A stretch of DNA of 64,000 bases, from the NCBI RefSeq assembly GCF_007786475.1, contig NZ_VNJJ01000006.1:238902-302901 (forward strand), read 5' to 3'. Positions 52,992-61,874 of this stretch are shown in pieces (positions within the stretch are counted from its first letter, which is position 1; the number at the start of each line of letters is the position of its first letter). This DNA comes from Cohnella terricola (GTDB taxonomy: Bacteria; Bacillota; Bacilli; Paenibacillales; Paenibacillaceae). The notes below the pieces were generated by a model. That model did no database searches and was not told the origin of the DNA. It worked only from the letters and a program-made list of their open reading frames with translations. The translations under genes and the position numbers were made by a program.

Positions 52992-53775
52992 GCCCCATTG
53001 GTATTACGATCTGGAGAAGGATCAGCCGGTTCGAACGCGCATTTTCACTGAGGAACTGGCTGCCAGAATTTATTCAAAGGCACTGAAAATGCCTGCAAGA
53101 AGATCATTTTTATTGAATAAGCAAAAAATGTTTGGAGCGGTGATGATTGTCGCAGCCGTATGCGTGCTCTCCCTAACTATGAATTTTCCTAAATTAAACG
53201 TTGCGCCAGCATCTCCGTCCAAAGCAGAAGGAGTAGCCGACGCACTCACTCCGCAATTCCGGGACACATTGATTAATCATAGTGGTAACGCGGAACCCCA
53301 GAGACAAATTCTACTGGAGGAGCGTATTAACAACAACTTTGTATTGATTTATTCCTCGCTGCCGAAAACCACAAGCAGTTCTGAATTATACATGGACTTA
53401 TTGAAGTGGACGGACTACGGAGGGGATCGTTCTATCGGAACCGGCCTCGATGGCTGGTCTCATGCCTTTGGTAGTTCAGCAGCAGAGGGGACTAAGCCCC
53501 TCGTAGTGTCTGGGGTATCGTGGGGAGATATAGAATTTCCTTTGGGCACATACGGCGTTCTTAGCATTTTTACTGGAGAACTATTTCAATCCAACATCGC
53601 AAGCATTCGGGTCGTCGATGGATCCGGCAAGCAGTGGAAAGCGCATATTTTCCCGAGTTCGGATGGTACCAGGTATTGGTTCACCGATATGCTTGGATCG
53701 GTTAAGGACTTTAAGATCGAAGCCCTTGACGAGCACGGAACCGTGCTCTCCACTCATTCTCGGAAAGAACCATAG
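52975..53775 (+). CDS. Putative anti-sigma factor, single-pass membrane protein
   Basis: This 266-residue protein overlaps the sigma gene, with GGAGGAGG before its ATG. The N-terminal ~50 residues are cytoplasmic, followed by one transmembrane helix (~52-70) and an external domain of ~190 residues (starting PKLNVAPASP) built of beta strands with LIYSSLPKTT and KWTDYGGDRS. It lacks a zinc-binding HxxxCxxC motif, so it would be a ZAS-less anti-sigma factor. The role is inferred from gene order and topology; I do not recognise the external domain. Confidence 0.68.
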   Translation: MNNLSKPHWYYDLEKDQPVRTRIFTEELAARIYSKALKMPARRSFLLNKQKMFGAVMIVAAVCVLSLTMNFPKLNVAPASPSKAEGVADALTPQFRDTLINHSGNAEPQRQILLEERINNNFVLIYSSLPKTTSSSELYMDLLKWTDYGGDRSIGTGLDGWSHAFGSSAAEGTKPLVVSGVSWGDIEFPLGTYGVLSIFTGELFQSNIASIRVVDGSGKQWKAHIFPSSDGTRYWFTDMLGSVKDFKIEALDEHGTVLSTHSRKEP

Positions 53776-53785
53776 AGCGAAATCT

Positions 53786-53809
53786 AAAGGCACCCCGATG
53801 GGTGCCTTT
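53786..53809 (+). terminator. Terminator of the sigma/anti-sigma operon
   Basis: 10-bp stem AAAGGCACCC / GGGTGCCTTT, CGAT loop, then T. The preceding bases ATAGAGCGAAATCTAAAGGCAC (53773 onward) repeat the end of the dispersed repeat seen at 48522, so the terminator is joined to a partial repeat copy. Confidence 0.85.
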
Positions 53810-53873
53810 TCTGCTTACTCCCCTTGGAAATGTAGGGGACCAGCAACTAGTCGCGAGCCCCTCGGGCGCATGC

Positions 53874-54320
53874 TCATACAGGCTTAAACACCATCAGTAA
53901 AATAGAGATCACGACAGCGACGTTAGCAACAGCCTCCAGGAGCAATGAGTGCCGGCGGCTCCTCCGGTAGGCATCAGGCAAGGCGCCGCTCTGAATCGGT
54001 TCCAGAATGGCCCGTTGCTGCTTGATGCGAGCTGGAATCAGGACGGCCATGATGACGACAATAACGGCAAAGAGGGCAATCGCGATCCAATACCATAACT
54101 GTCGGAAAAGATAGGTCTGTTCGTATCCGAGCGCCAGCCCCGTAAGGAACATCAGCGTGCCACCGAGCTTCGGCAAGATTGCTAGCTTCTCCAACAACGT
54201 CAAACCGAACTTCGCCTGCTCCGTCGACCGAACGCCGCTCATGATGAGCGGATACCCGACAACGGAGACGATCGCCGTCACCGCGGAGGTAATGTGTAAG
54301 AACAACAAGTAGTTATACAT
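53874..54320 (-). CDS. DUF2269-type membrane protein
   Basis: This 148-residue protein has four membrane segments and the family's N-terminal YLLFLHITSAVTAIVSVVGYPLIM and PKLGGTLMFLTGLALG. Its ATG overlaps the stop of the upstream NmrA-like gene by eight bases (ATGTATAA), with AAGG five bases before, so it is translationally coupled to it. A longer frame starting 32 codons earlier lies inside that gene and is rejected. The function of the family is unknown. Confidence 0.75.
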   Translation of the reverse strand: MYNYLLFLHITSAVTAIVSVVGYPLIMSGVRSTEQAKFGLTLLEKLAILPKLGGTLMFLTGLALGYEQTYLFRQLWYWIAIALFAVIVVIMAVLIPARIKQQRAILEPIQSGALPDAYRRSRRHSLLLEAVANVAVVISILLMVFKPV

Positions 54321-55041
54321 CCATACCTTCTCTCCGGTAAGCGATCCCCACTCTTTTCCCTTTGAAGGGTCCGTCAGCCTCAAGATGATTAAGCATGCAA
54401 GCAACCACATCTTCATAAGCGACGTCGAGCTCCTGAATGCGGCTGAATAATTGGCCGGCCAGCTCCTCCTCTGACAGATCCTTCACGGATTCCGAGAACG
54501 ACAGGGGAATGCGATCGACGGTTATATTCAAACGATCAAACGCATACGCCGCAGGGGTCTCCGTCATGGTGCTGGGGCACATGATGGACCAATCCAACTG
54601 GGTCTGTCGAAGCCGATCTAGATTTCGCTGGTGAATAAGGAAAACTGGGGGCAAGCCTGGAAGATCGTTGCCGGTCAATCCGGTATCCGCAATCTCCAAC
54701 AATCCCGCACCTCCCATGACCCATATACGGCCGGAGAAATGAGGATGATCCACACACTGAGTGACGATGTTGTCAACGATGCGAATGAATGCCTCGCCTT
54801 GGCCCGCATTCCCGGCCGCAATGACCGCTACATCCTGATGAGTCAGCGCCTCATAGACACTATGCGGATCGAGAATATCCTTCGCGACCATCTTCACTTG
54901 CTCGGCGATCCTCTCGCCTTGCTGCTCGTGCAGCTTCTCTGGACTCCGAACGTAAGCGGTCATTTCATGGCCCTTTTCTACCCCCGCTGCCAGTATCCGC
55001 TTCCCTGTATTCCCCGTTGCTCCGAACACTATAATTCTCAT
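54313..55041 (-). CDS. NAD(P)-binding NmrA/SDR-like oxidoreductase
   Basis: This 242-residue protein has a Rossmann motif FGATGNTGKRILAAGVEKGH (residues 6-25) and AVIAAGNAGQG. It lacks the YxxxK pair of classical SDRs, as atypical SDRs do. GAGGGAGAG precedes its ATG. It is divergent from the HxlR gene at 55182 and forms an operon with the DUF2269-type protein. HxlR-controlled NAD(P)H-binding reductases of this kind often respond to quinones or reactive aldehydes; here that is inference. Confidence 0.85.
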   Translation of the reverse strand: MRIIVFGATGNTGKRILAAGVEKGHEMTAYVRSPEKLHEQQGERIAEQVKMVAKDILDPHSVYEALTHQDVAVIAAGNAGQGEAFIRIVDNIVTQCVDHPHFSGRIWVMGGAGLLEIADTGLTGNDLPGLPPVFLIHQRNLDRLRQTQLDWSIMCPSTMTETPAAYAFDRLNITVDRIPLSFSESVKDLSEEELAGQLFSRIQELDVAYEDVVACMLNHLEADGPFKGKRVGIAYRREGMDV

Positions 55042-55181
55042 CGTTCTCTCCCTCTTCCTCTTCGCTATTTATTGGCGTCTTTTAATTGACCTCACTTTAG
55101 CATCCGTCATATAATCTTGTGAAGAACGCACTTTCATGTAGGGAACTGACTTCAAAGTAAGTATGGGAGAGGAGGGGGCGC

Positions 55182-55544
55182 GTGGAAGCGAGAAAGCCGT
55201 TTGTTTCCGAAGAACAATGCCCAATTGAGACAGTCATTCACGTTGTCGGAGGGAAGTGGAAGCCGACCATCCTGTGGCATCTGATGGATTCCACGATGCG
55301 GTTCAGCGCACTGGAGAAGAGGATTCCCGATGTGACGCAAAAGATGCTGGCCCAACACTTGAGGGAACTGGAGAATCAAGGCATTGTCACGCGCACAATC
55401 CACCCCAGTGTTCCACCCAAAGTGGAATATTCCCTCAGCGAATATGGACGGACGCTTGTGCCGGTTCTGCAGTCAATGTGCGATTGGGGCAGGAATCACA
55501 ATCGACTCGGCGGCGACATGTCGGTTCGGCAGATGCAGAGTTGA
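55182..55544 (+). CDS. HxlR-family transcriptional regulator
   Basis: This 120-residue regulator starts at GTG after GAGGAGG. The HxlR pattern is full: conserved Cys-Pro (residues 13-14), IHVVGGKWKPTILWHLM, RFSALEKRIPDVTQKMLAQHLRELENQGIV and the wing VEYSLSEYGRTLVPVL. It is divergent from the NmrA/DUF2269 operon, its likely target. I find no clear palindrome in the 140-base gap. A perfect terminator follows. Confidence 0.9.
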   Translation: MEARKPFVSEEQCPIETVIHVVGGKWKPTILWHLMDSTMRFSALEKRIPDVTQKMLAQHLRELENQGIVTRTIHPSVPPKVEYSLSEYGRTLVPVLQSMCDWGRNHNRLGGDMSVRQMQS

Positions 55545-55563
55545 TCTACGAATCACGACAAAC

Positions 55564-55595
55564 AAAGAAGCTCGGGATCTTTCCCGAGCTTCTTT
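55564..55595. terminator. Terminator of the HxlR gene
   Basis: Perfect 13-bp stem AAAGAAGCTCGGG / CCCGAGCTTCTTT with a six-base loop; T-rich arm and tail. Confidence 0.9.
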
Positions 55596-55602
55596 CTAGT
55601 TT

Positions 55603-55650
55603 CGCCCTACTTGTGATACGGTTCAGCGTAACATCTATAGAGCAAAATTT
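55603..55650. repeat. Dispersed hairpin repeat, copy 4
   Basis: CGCCCTACTTGTGATACGG, then TTCAGCGTAACATCTATAG and AGCAAAATTT. It lies just after the HxlR terminator. The remaining bases to 55891 hold only the promoter region of the two-component pair. Confidence 0.75.
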
Positions 55651-55891
55651 AGATCTGGCATTCAGAGTATCGATTTATTGAATCAATGTACCATCGATCA
55701 AACATAACCAACCTCCTCATTTTAGTTGACTCAAAAATCATTCCTTTATTCTCCTATCAAAATACAGATGTACTTTTCTTAATAGATTCTTAATGAATTG
55801 CAGTAAATATTTATTCCTCTATCTATTATTGATATGATTTGATCGTGATCGAGTTGGCTTCATCTCGCTGAAGTAGGAGGAATGATTCACC

Positions 55892-56581
55892 ATCAATCAA
55901 ATTTTAATAGTAGACGATGAACCCGGAATTCGTCAGTTAATTAGGATGCATCTAGAACAAGCGGAACTTCAAGTCATAGAAGCCAGTTCAGGACGACAAG
56001 CTATTCAATACTTACAGGAATATGCCATAGAATTAGTGATATTGGACCTCATGATGGATGATGGCAACGGGTTCGAGGTACTGCAATATCTACGGGACGC
56101 AAATATGGAATCATTAGTAATTGTGCTTAGTGCAAGACGAGAAGTGCAGGACAAAATCCTGACACTCGGATTAGGTGCAGACGATTATGTCACAAAGCCT
56201 TTTAGCCCAGTGGAATTGGTTGCTCGTGTGCAAGCACAGTTAAGAAGACATCGCCCTCATTCTTCTTTTCCTACCAAGATTCTACGTCTAAACAAATTAG
56301 TGCTGGATATCGATAATTATTTTTTGCGATATGATGGAAAATCATTTTCTTTGACCCCGGTAGAGTGCCGGCTGTTAGAATTGTTCATGCAAAATCCAGA
56401 CCGCGTTTTAACCAAAAGAGAAATTTACAAGCGTGTATGGAATCATGAAAACTTTGATGATAACAATTTAAGTGTTTTTATTAGCAGACTGCGAAGCATT
56501 CTTGAACCCACGGAGGGCTCGCCTCATTACTTTCACACCATACGTGGAATCGGTTACAAGTTCTCAGGAGATGGACAATGA
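55892..56581 (+). CDS. OmpR-family response regulator with non-standard start
   Basis: This regulator of about 229 residues has a receiver domain (NQILIVDDEPGIRQLI, phospho-acceptor Asp 52 in LVILDLMMDDG, T/K region VTKPF) and an OmpR-type winged helix (KREIYKRVWNHENFDDNNLSVFISRLR). The conserved N-terminus is open only back to an ATC at 55892, 11 bases after AGGAGG. An ATG at 55882 is one base from that site and in another frame. Either translation starts at ATC or one base has been gained. Starting at the first in-frame ATG (55946) would delete half the acidic pocket. It overlaps the kinase start by four bases. Confidence 0.82.
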   Translation: MNQILIVDDEPGIRQLIRMHLEQAELQVIEASSGRQAIQYLQEYAIELVILDLMMDDGNGFEVLQYLRDANMESLVIVLSARREVQDKILTLGLGADDYVTKPFSPVELVARVQAQLRRHRPHSSFPTKILRLNKLVLDIDNYFLRYDGKSFSLTPVECRLLELFMQNPDRVLTKREIYKRVWNHENFDDNNLSVFISRLRSILEPTEGSPHYFHTIRGIGYKFSGDGQ

Positions 56582-58002
56582 AAAGTCGAACAAAGCTTTG
56601 GCTATTTATGCTCATAAGTGCAATCATTAGTGTTCTTCTGTTTTCTTCACTTAGTCTCGTTATAGGTAAAATAGGAGATAGCGGTTATGATCTGAAAAGC
56701 CTGAACGCCATCTCGCAGGAAGTCCTTGATACGATTGCAACCCGTCAAGCTTTTCATATCGAAGACATAACGCCAATATTGGATAATGCTCATAGCAACC
56801 ATCCTGATATTCGTTATGAATGGATTTCAGCAGATGGATCGACGATCTATGATACCTTCGGAGAAAAGAAAACCTATGATTTTGGGCAGCTTGCGAATCG
56901 AATGCTTCATATGCCTCAGAACCTATGGGGGGTCGATAAACCGGTTACGCTTACTTATTCCATTAGCCAAGGGGATCAACCCTATTATTTGCTAATGAGC
57001 TTTTCCAGTGACGACATGAAACAAGGGCAAATTTATTTTTTCATGCGCACTTTTAAAGCCATGTCTACTTTTATGCTACCGTTAATCGTTGCTTTATTAA
57101 TTCCCTATCTGCTAGCTCTATGGTTTTTCTCTTCCATGAACAAACGAATCAATAAGCTCAACCATGCGATAGGGCAGCTTAACCTCCAAAGTGAAATCAC
57201 TGTACTGGAAGACACGAAAAAGGATGAAATTGGCCAGCTCACAGCGCATTATAACGCCATGGCTCGCCGCATTCAAAATCAAGGCGAACAAATCAAGCTA
57301 TTTGACGCCCGACGAAATCTACTACTATCTAATCTCTCCCACGATCTACGCACCCCGCTAACGATGATTTTAGGCTACGCAGAAACGATTCGCGCTGGAT
57401 TATATAAGGACGAGATGGAGCTACAAGCGAGTGCCAAAGTTTTGCTGCAACGCTCTCGTTATATCGATAAGCTATTAGATCAATTGTTAGATATTACCAG
57501 GCAGGATGAGGGGAATTTAGAGCTTCATGCTGAAGTGTGTAATGTATCTGAAATGTTGCGGAAAATTGCCGCAGAATACCTAATGTTGCTTGAAGGGCAA
57601 ACCTTCACGGTTGAAGTAAATATCCCCGACGAGGATATCCAAGCCTGGATTGATGTCTCCCTAATCGAACGTGCGCTGCGAAACCTGTTGGACAACGCGA
57701 TCCGTTACGGTTCAGAAGGCCATTATCTTGAGGTCGGGCTTACGGAAAAGGATGATGCCCTATTCATGACGGTTATCGATAAAGGACGCGGCATTCCCTT
57801 ACAGGATCAAAAGCATGTTTTTGAACGGTTCTACCGTGTCGATGGCAGCAGAAAAGGCGAAGGACTCGGCATTGGACTATCCATTGTCCAAGAAATCATT
57901 TCCCTCCATGAAGGATCAATTACATTGACGAGTATCCCTTTTGAAAGAACAGTATTCGAGGTCCAGCTGCCAAATCATCAGCGTGAACAATCAAAGTCAT
58001 AA
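56578..58002 (+). CDS. Sensor histidine kinase, EnvZ/PhoR type
   Basis: This 474-residue kinase has two transmembrane helices (~8-30 and ~166-186) flanking a ~135-residue external sensor, a HAMP linker (~185-238), HisKA with SNLSHDLRTPLTMILGYAE (phospho-His 255), and HATPase_c (DNAIRYG, DKGRGIP, GEGLGIGLSIVQEI). It phosphorylates the overlapping response regulator. The signal is unknown; it is divergently oriented to the SLH/LRR gene, a terminator lying between. The pair is more AT-rich than adjacent genes. Confidence 0.92.
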   Translation: MKSRTKLWLFMLISAIISVLLFSSLSLVIGKIGDSGYDLKSLNAISQEVLDTIATRQAFHIEDITPILDNAHSNHPDIRYEWISADGSTIYDTFGEKKTYDFGQLANRMLHMPQNLWGVDKPVTLTYSISQGDQPYYLLMSFSSDDMKQGQIYFFMRTFKAMSTFMLPLIVALLIPYLLALWFFSSMNKRINKLNHAIGQLNLQSEITVLEDTKKDEIGQLTAHYNAMARRIQNQGEQIKLFDARRNLLLSNLSHDLRTPLTMILGYAETIRAGLYKDEMELQASAKVLLQRSRYIDKLLDQLLDITRQDEGNLELHAEVCNVSEMLRKIAAEYLMLLEGQTFTVEVNIPDEDIQAWIDVSLIERALRNLLDNAIRYGSEGHYLEVGLTEKDDALFMTVIDKGRGIPLQDQKHVFERFYRVDGSRKGEGLGIGLSIVQEIISLHEGSITLTSIPFERTVFEVQLPNHQREQSKS

Positions 58003-58013
58003 TAGGTAATGTA

Positions 58014-58038
58014 ATAGGGCACCCAAAAGGTGCCCTAT
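58014..58038. terminator. Terminator between the kinase and the SLH/LRR gene
   Basis: 10-bp stem ATAGGGCACC / GGTGCCCTAT with a CAAAA loop, then CTGTT; it can serve both convergent genes. Confidence 0.8.
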
Positions 58039-58075
58039 CTGTTAATCGTGTTTCTGATAACGGTGATCGCTTGCT

Positions 58076-60652
58076 TTAACCCTGCTTACTCTTTTGATCG
58101 ATCATCTTTAGCAGAATTGCTACGGCCTCCGCTCTAGTTGCCTTATCATTGGGAGCGAATTTGTTCGAACCTTTGCCTGACATAAGGCCAAGATTCTTCA
58201 ACACTGCTACCTGCGCCTTCGCCCAGCTTGGAATGTCTGCGTCATCCACGAAGTCGGTTACCGTATTCGTTTCCACCTTCAGTGCTAGCGCTTTAGCGAT
58301 CATCACAGCCATCTCTGTGCGTGTAATTTCTGCATCTGGATGGAAACTGCCATCCGAGTAGCCGTTAACGATGCCCGCTTGAACAGCTTGCTCTATCGCT
58401 TTCTGCGACCAAGTTCCAATCTTCGCCGAATCAGTGAATGTAAGCTTCGCAGCTTCCTCTTGCGATTTCAGCGCCTTCATCAGCATCACCACCAATTCCG
58501 CACGAGTTACGATGGCATTCGGCTTGAAGGTGCCATCCAAATACCCATTCACAAATCCGCTCTGTGCTGCCTTATTGATTTCGGACGCTGCCCAGTGTCC
58601 GGCTATGTCACTAAAGTTAACTTCCTTCGACTCGTCTATCGAGGGTGCTCCAATGGGCAACCCCGACGCCCGATCTACCACCAGCACAGCAAATTTCATG
58701 AAGTTGTCCACCTCTACGCTAATGCGATTGCCTTCGATTTTGCCGTTCTCGATTTTCACCCATGTTTTCGTAGCTTCATTATAGTAAAAAATCGCTACCG
58801 TCTGGTTGCTATTCACTTGAATTGGGTTGAATACCATAACCAACGTAGCTGGCTTTTTGAGGTTTTCCGGAATATTCTTCTGGACATCGTACACCGAACT
58901 TGCCGGAACTTCATTGTGAGCAAAAAGAGGTTGCGTATTCGATACCTTCTCAATGTTAATTTCCAATGGTTTGCTGGTCGCATTAGCAGGAATACGAATG
59001 AAGATCGCTTGATCTAAACTCACTTCGCCGATGCTTCCTACCGGAAGTGTTAGTTTTCCATTCGTTGAGTAGATTGGGCTGCTTATTGAACCATTGTTAC
59101 TGCTTGAACTTCCGCTTGAGCTGTTTCTTGGCGAAACGGGGTTGGAGGGGGAGGAAGTTGGGCTTGGTCCCGCGCCATTCGTTGCAACCACCGTGAACGT
59201 ATATTCCGTTCCGTTCGTCAACCCCGTAACCGTGACCGGACTCGCGGTTGTGCTCGTTCCTGTGATTCCTCCTGGACTGGACGTAACCGTATACAGCGTG
59301 ATCGCACTCCCCCCATCACTCGTTGGGGCATCGAAGCTGACCGTCGCCGTTCCATTGCCTGCGATCGCCGTTACATTTGTCGGTGCGCTCGGCACACTGA
59401 TCGGTGCGGCGGGCGTCACACTCCCTGATGCCACTGATGCCGCAGAGTTGCCTACGCTATTCTTTGCGACTACTGTGAACGTATACGCTGTGCCATTCGT
59501 CAGACCCGTGACCGTAACCGGACTCGCGGTTGTGCTCGTTCTTGTGAATCCTCCTGGACTGGACGTAACCGTATACAGCGTGATCGCACTCCCCCCATCA
59601 CTCGTTGGGGCATCGAAGCTGACCGTCGCCGTCCCGTTGCCTGCGGTCGCCGTTACATTCGTCGGTGCGCTCGGCACAGCAGCAACTTTAAACGTATTTG
59701 AATGAGAATATCCCGCTACGTGACTTACTGCTTTCTGATCCTCAACACGAACGTGCAAATACCACGTACCTAAATCAGGAGGCGTAGAAATGGACTCTTC
59801 GCTCGTGAACTCTACCCACTCCACGTTCGGCCAATCGGGCACCGTTACCGCTGTTGACCATCGGTAATACGTTTTGGAAGATCCTACAAAATCAGGAACA
59901 GCAACCGTTACCTTTGTTGAATTAGCTTGCTTTCCCTCTGATTCGCCGTTTGGAGAATAGCTGACTCCGTAAGATAAAATATTGAGGAATGTATGCCCCC
60001 AATCAGAAGCATACGTCTTCGCTATAGAAGGATCAAAGGCTATCACCGAAACAGGTTTAAAAGAATTACTAAACGCATTAGTTCCAATTGTAGTTGAATC
60101 CCCTTCAATAATCACGCTTGTTAATCCATAATTATCAGAAAATGCATGATCACCTATGCTCGTTACACTGTTTGGGATCGTTACACTCGTTAATTCGTTC
60201 CAATAAAATGCAGAATCACCTATGCTCAATGCACTATTTGGGAGCGTTACACTCGTTAATTCGTTCCAATGAAATGCAGAAACGCCTATGCTCGTTACAC
60301 TGTCCGGAATCGTTAAACTCGTTAATTGATTATTATAAAATGCTGCATATCCTATGCTCGTTACACTGTTCGGGATCGTCACTCTCGTTAAATGTTTACT
60401 AGCAAATGCAGTTGCCTCTATGCTCGTTACAGGATTCCCATCTATTGTAGCAGGAATATCGACCTCTTTGTCCGTTCCAAAATAATAGATAATGGCTACT
60501 TCTGAGTTGCTTGTTGTGTATTCATAATCTCCGGATACTTCCGCCTTCGCCTCCTGAATACTACCGCCTGTCCATGAGCCTAGCGTAATCAAAGCCAGCG
60601 TGAGTAGACAAATCAGCAACTTCCTTATTTCCAACAAATTTGATCGCATCAT
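58076..60652 (-). CDS. Surface protein with BspA-type leucine-rich repeats, FN3 and SLH domains
   Basis: This 858-residue secreted protein starts at MMRSNLL. Signal peptide to about residue 37 (AKAEV). Five to six LRR_5 (BspA/TpLRR) repeats of 22 residues (LTSVTIPNSVTSIGDHAFYWN) span ~65-190. An Ig-like/unknown segment follows to ~330, then two near-identical FN3 domains (~330-510; PSAPTNVTATAGNGTATVSF), a Ser/Asn linker, a ~130-residue domain (LPVGSIGEVSLDQAIF..., similar to the corresponding part of the SLH glycosidase), and three SLH repeats (~690-855). BspA LRRs bind proteins or matrix, suggesting adhesion. The ribosome site (GAGGG) is distant. Confidence 0.87.
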   Translation of the reverse strand: MMRSNLLEIRKLLICLLTLALITLGSWTGGSIQEAKAEVSGDYEYTTSNSEVAIIYYFGTDKEVDIPATIDGNPVTSIEATAFASKHLTRVTIPNSVTSIGYAAFYNNQLTSLTIPDSVTSIGVSAFHWNELTSVTLPNSALSIGDSAFYWNELTSVTIPNSVTSIGDHAFSDNYGLTSVIIEGDSTTIGTNAFSNSFKPVSVIAFDPSIAKTYASDWGHTFLNILSYGVSYSPNGESEGKQANSTKVTVAVPDFVGSSKTYYRWSTAVTVPDWPNVEWVEFTSEESISTPPDLGTWYLHVRVEDQKAVSHVAGYSHSNTFKVAAVPSAPTNVTATAGNGTATVSFDAPTSDGGSAITLYTVTSSPGGFTRTSTTASPVTVTGLTNGTAYTFTVVAKNSVGNSAASVASGSVTPAAPISVPSAPTNVTAIAGNGTATVSFDAPTSDGGSAITLYTVTSSPGGITGTSTTASPVTVTGLTNGTEYTFTVVATNGAGPSPTSSPSNPVSPRNSSSGSSSSNNGSISSPIYSTNGKLTLPVGSIGEVSLDQAIFIRIPANATSKPLEINIEKVSNTQPLFAHNEVPASSVYDVQKNIPENLKKPATLVMVFNPIQVNSNQTVAIFYYNEATKTWVKIENGKIEGNRISVEVDNFMKFAVLVVDRASGLPIGAPSIDESKEVNFSDIAGHWAASEINKAAQSGFVNGYLDGTFKPNAIVTRAELVVMLMKALKSQEEAAKLTFTDSAKIGTWSQKAIEQAVQAGIVNGYSDGSFHPDAEITRTEMAVMIAKALALKVETNTVTDFVDDADIPSWAKAQVAVLKNLGLMSGKGSNKFAPNDKATRAEAVAILLKMIDQKSKQG
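60120..60430 (-). repeat. Tandem 66-base repeats encoding LRR_5 units
   Basis: Segments with GTTACACTCGTTAATTCGTT recur at a 66-base period (for example 60181, 60247, 60313). They are coding repeats of the LRR domain, not a CRISPR array; spacers are as conserved as repeats. Confidence 0.85.
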
Positions 60653-60969
60653 GTGCCTGTTGCACCCTCTTCTATTATTGTTCCATTGCACCACTCCATA
60701 TTTTACTAGATAATTTTTACTTGAATCTTAATGGACTCTTAATAGATAATGTGAATTTATGTAATTTAAATTCGGGAACATTTCACTGTTTCACTGTACG
60801 TGCGTCCGTGCTGATCAGGCGTTAGAAAGCCATCTCGCCACCTTGGAAGCCAGCCCACAGCGTAATCGGCGTGAAAAACGACTCTCCGTATAATGCATCA
60901 CAAAAAGACCCGCATCCGCTCATAACCGAGCTGGGTGAGCGCGGTTTGTACGATATCGGGCATACCATC
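60653..60969. other. Gap between SLH/LRR gene and beta-lactamase relic
   Basis: Promoter region of the SLH/LRR gene (AT-rich 60690-60770), a partial repeat-like segment ACTCTCCGTATAAT near 60887, and a minus-strand reading DIVQTALTQLGYERMRVF that ends at 60901 but has no start and no identified parent. Confidence 0.4.
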
Positions 60970-61238
60970 CTAGACATCCTTAACCGGAGATATCTTCAGA
61001 GAGCTATTTAACCAAAGTCGGTCGATCCCGCCGCTAAAGTCCTTGCTGCCATAATCCGCTCTATTCACCCATTCTTGCATTCGTTCCTTGCCAAAATCGC
61101 GAGCCATCGCTTGAAGCACCACACAACGGAATAACGCATGGCTGATGCCAACGTATGATCTTGATTCCAAATTTCGCGGACTCGTCTATTCCCGTCCCAC
61201 TTCTTCACCGTGTTCTCATCCGCAACGGTACCCGTACC
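60970..61238 (-). pseudogene. Broken class D (OXA-like) beta-lactamase
   Basis: Two minus-strand frames together give ~88 codons of a class D enzyme. Frame one (61238 to ~61110) reads VADENTVKKWDG then WNQDHTLASAMRYSVVW. After a one-base shift, frame two reads LQAMARDFGKERMQEWVN, then YGSKDFSGGIDRLWL and LNSSLKISP, and stops at 60970. In intact enzymes these are the segment after the STFK serine, the SAVW motif, and YGN-x-D-ISGGIDxFWL. The N-terminal part with the STFK serine and the C-terminal KTG part are missing, and YGN has become YGS. Confidence 0.75.
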
Positions 61239-61325
61239 TCAAGCACTCACTTTTCTCCGTTTAATATCAACAAGTAGCACTATTGAAACATTGTAGTCCC
61301 TTTACAATCCAACAGCCATAAATTT

Positions 61326-61373
61326 CGCCCTACTTATGATAAGGCTCACCATATCATCTATAAAGCGAACTTA
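61326..61373. repeat. Dispersed hairpin repeat, copy 5
   Basis: CGCCCTACTTATGATAAGG, CTCACCATATCATC, TATAAAGCGAACTT. Lies between the beta-lactamase relic and the serine hydrolase gene. Confidence 0.75.
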
Positions 61374-61640
61374 ACTCCTATCAGAAGAACTCGTCCATAG
61401 GTAATAATCTCCCATATTATTATTGTTTTTCGGAAATCGCCTCAAAATGCTTGACTATCAACCTTGTTTACAGTTGGAATATCACCGAAAAAGGTCGACA
61501 TCAACACAATTGGAGTCTTCTGAGCTATTCCAGTTTGACTAAATGCAGTGTTTCTATCTGACTGTAGCAGTAAATAAGTGCATCACAAAGAGATTGAGCT
61601 AACCTTTGATGAGAAGATTGAGGAATACTTCCAAACTATT

Positions 61641-61674
61641 GCCCCTTCCGCTAATGAAGCAGAGGGGGCTTTTT
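61641..61674 (+). terminator. Orphan hairpin upstream of the serine hydrolase
   Basis: GCCCCTTCCGC ... GAGGGGGC stem-loop followed by TTTTT. No intact gene precedes it on the plus strand. The remaining gap (61239-61874) shows no gene I can support. Confidence 0.6.
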
Positions 61675-61874
61675 GTGTTCCTAGCAAAATAGTTCGTAGT
61701 AAGTAGAAGATTATGATAGCAATCTAATTTTTTATATCGTATGATTCTTCACATACAATAAGATTTTGCAATAATAAGCTTCATAATATACACCTTATTA
61801 CACTTTAGGGGAATAAGGTGTACTGCGGATTATTTATATTTTCCGTACGGGAGTTTTTTCGGAATGGAGAGACT

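Noticed and set aside
60118..60402. Regularly spaced repeats resembling a CRISPR array or a repeat-rich plus-strand protein
   Set aside because: The 66-base period is in frame with LRR_5 units of the minus-strand gene, and the 'spacers' are conserved.
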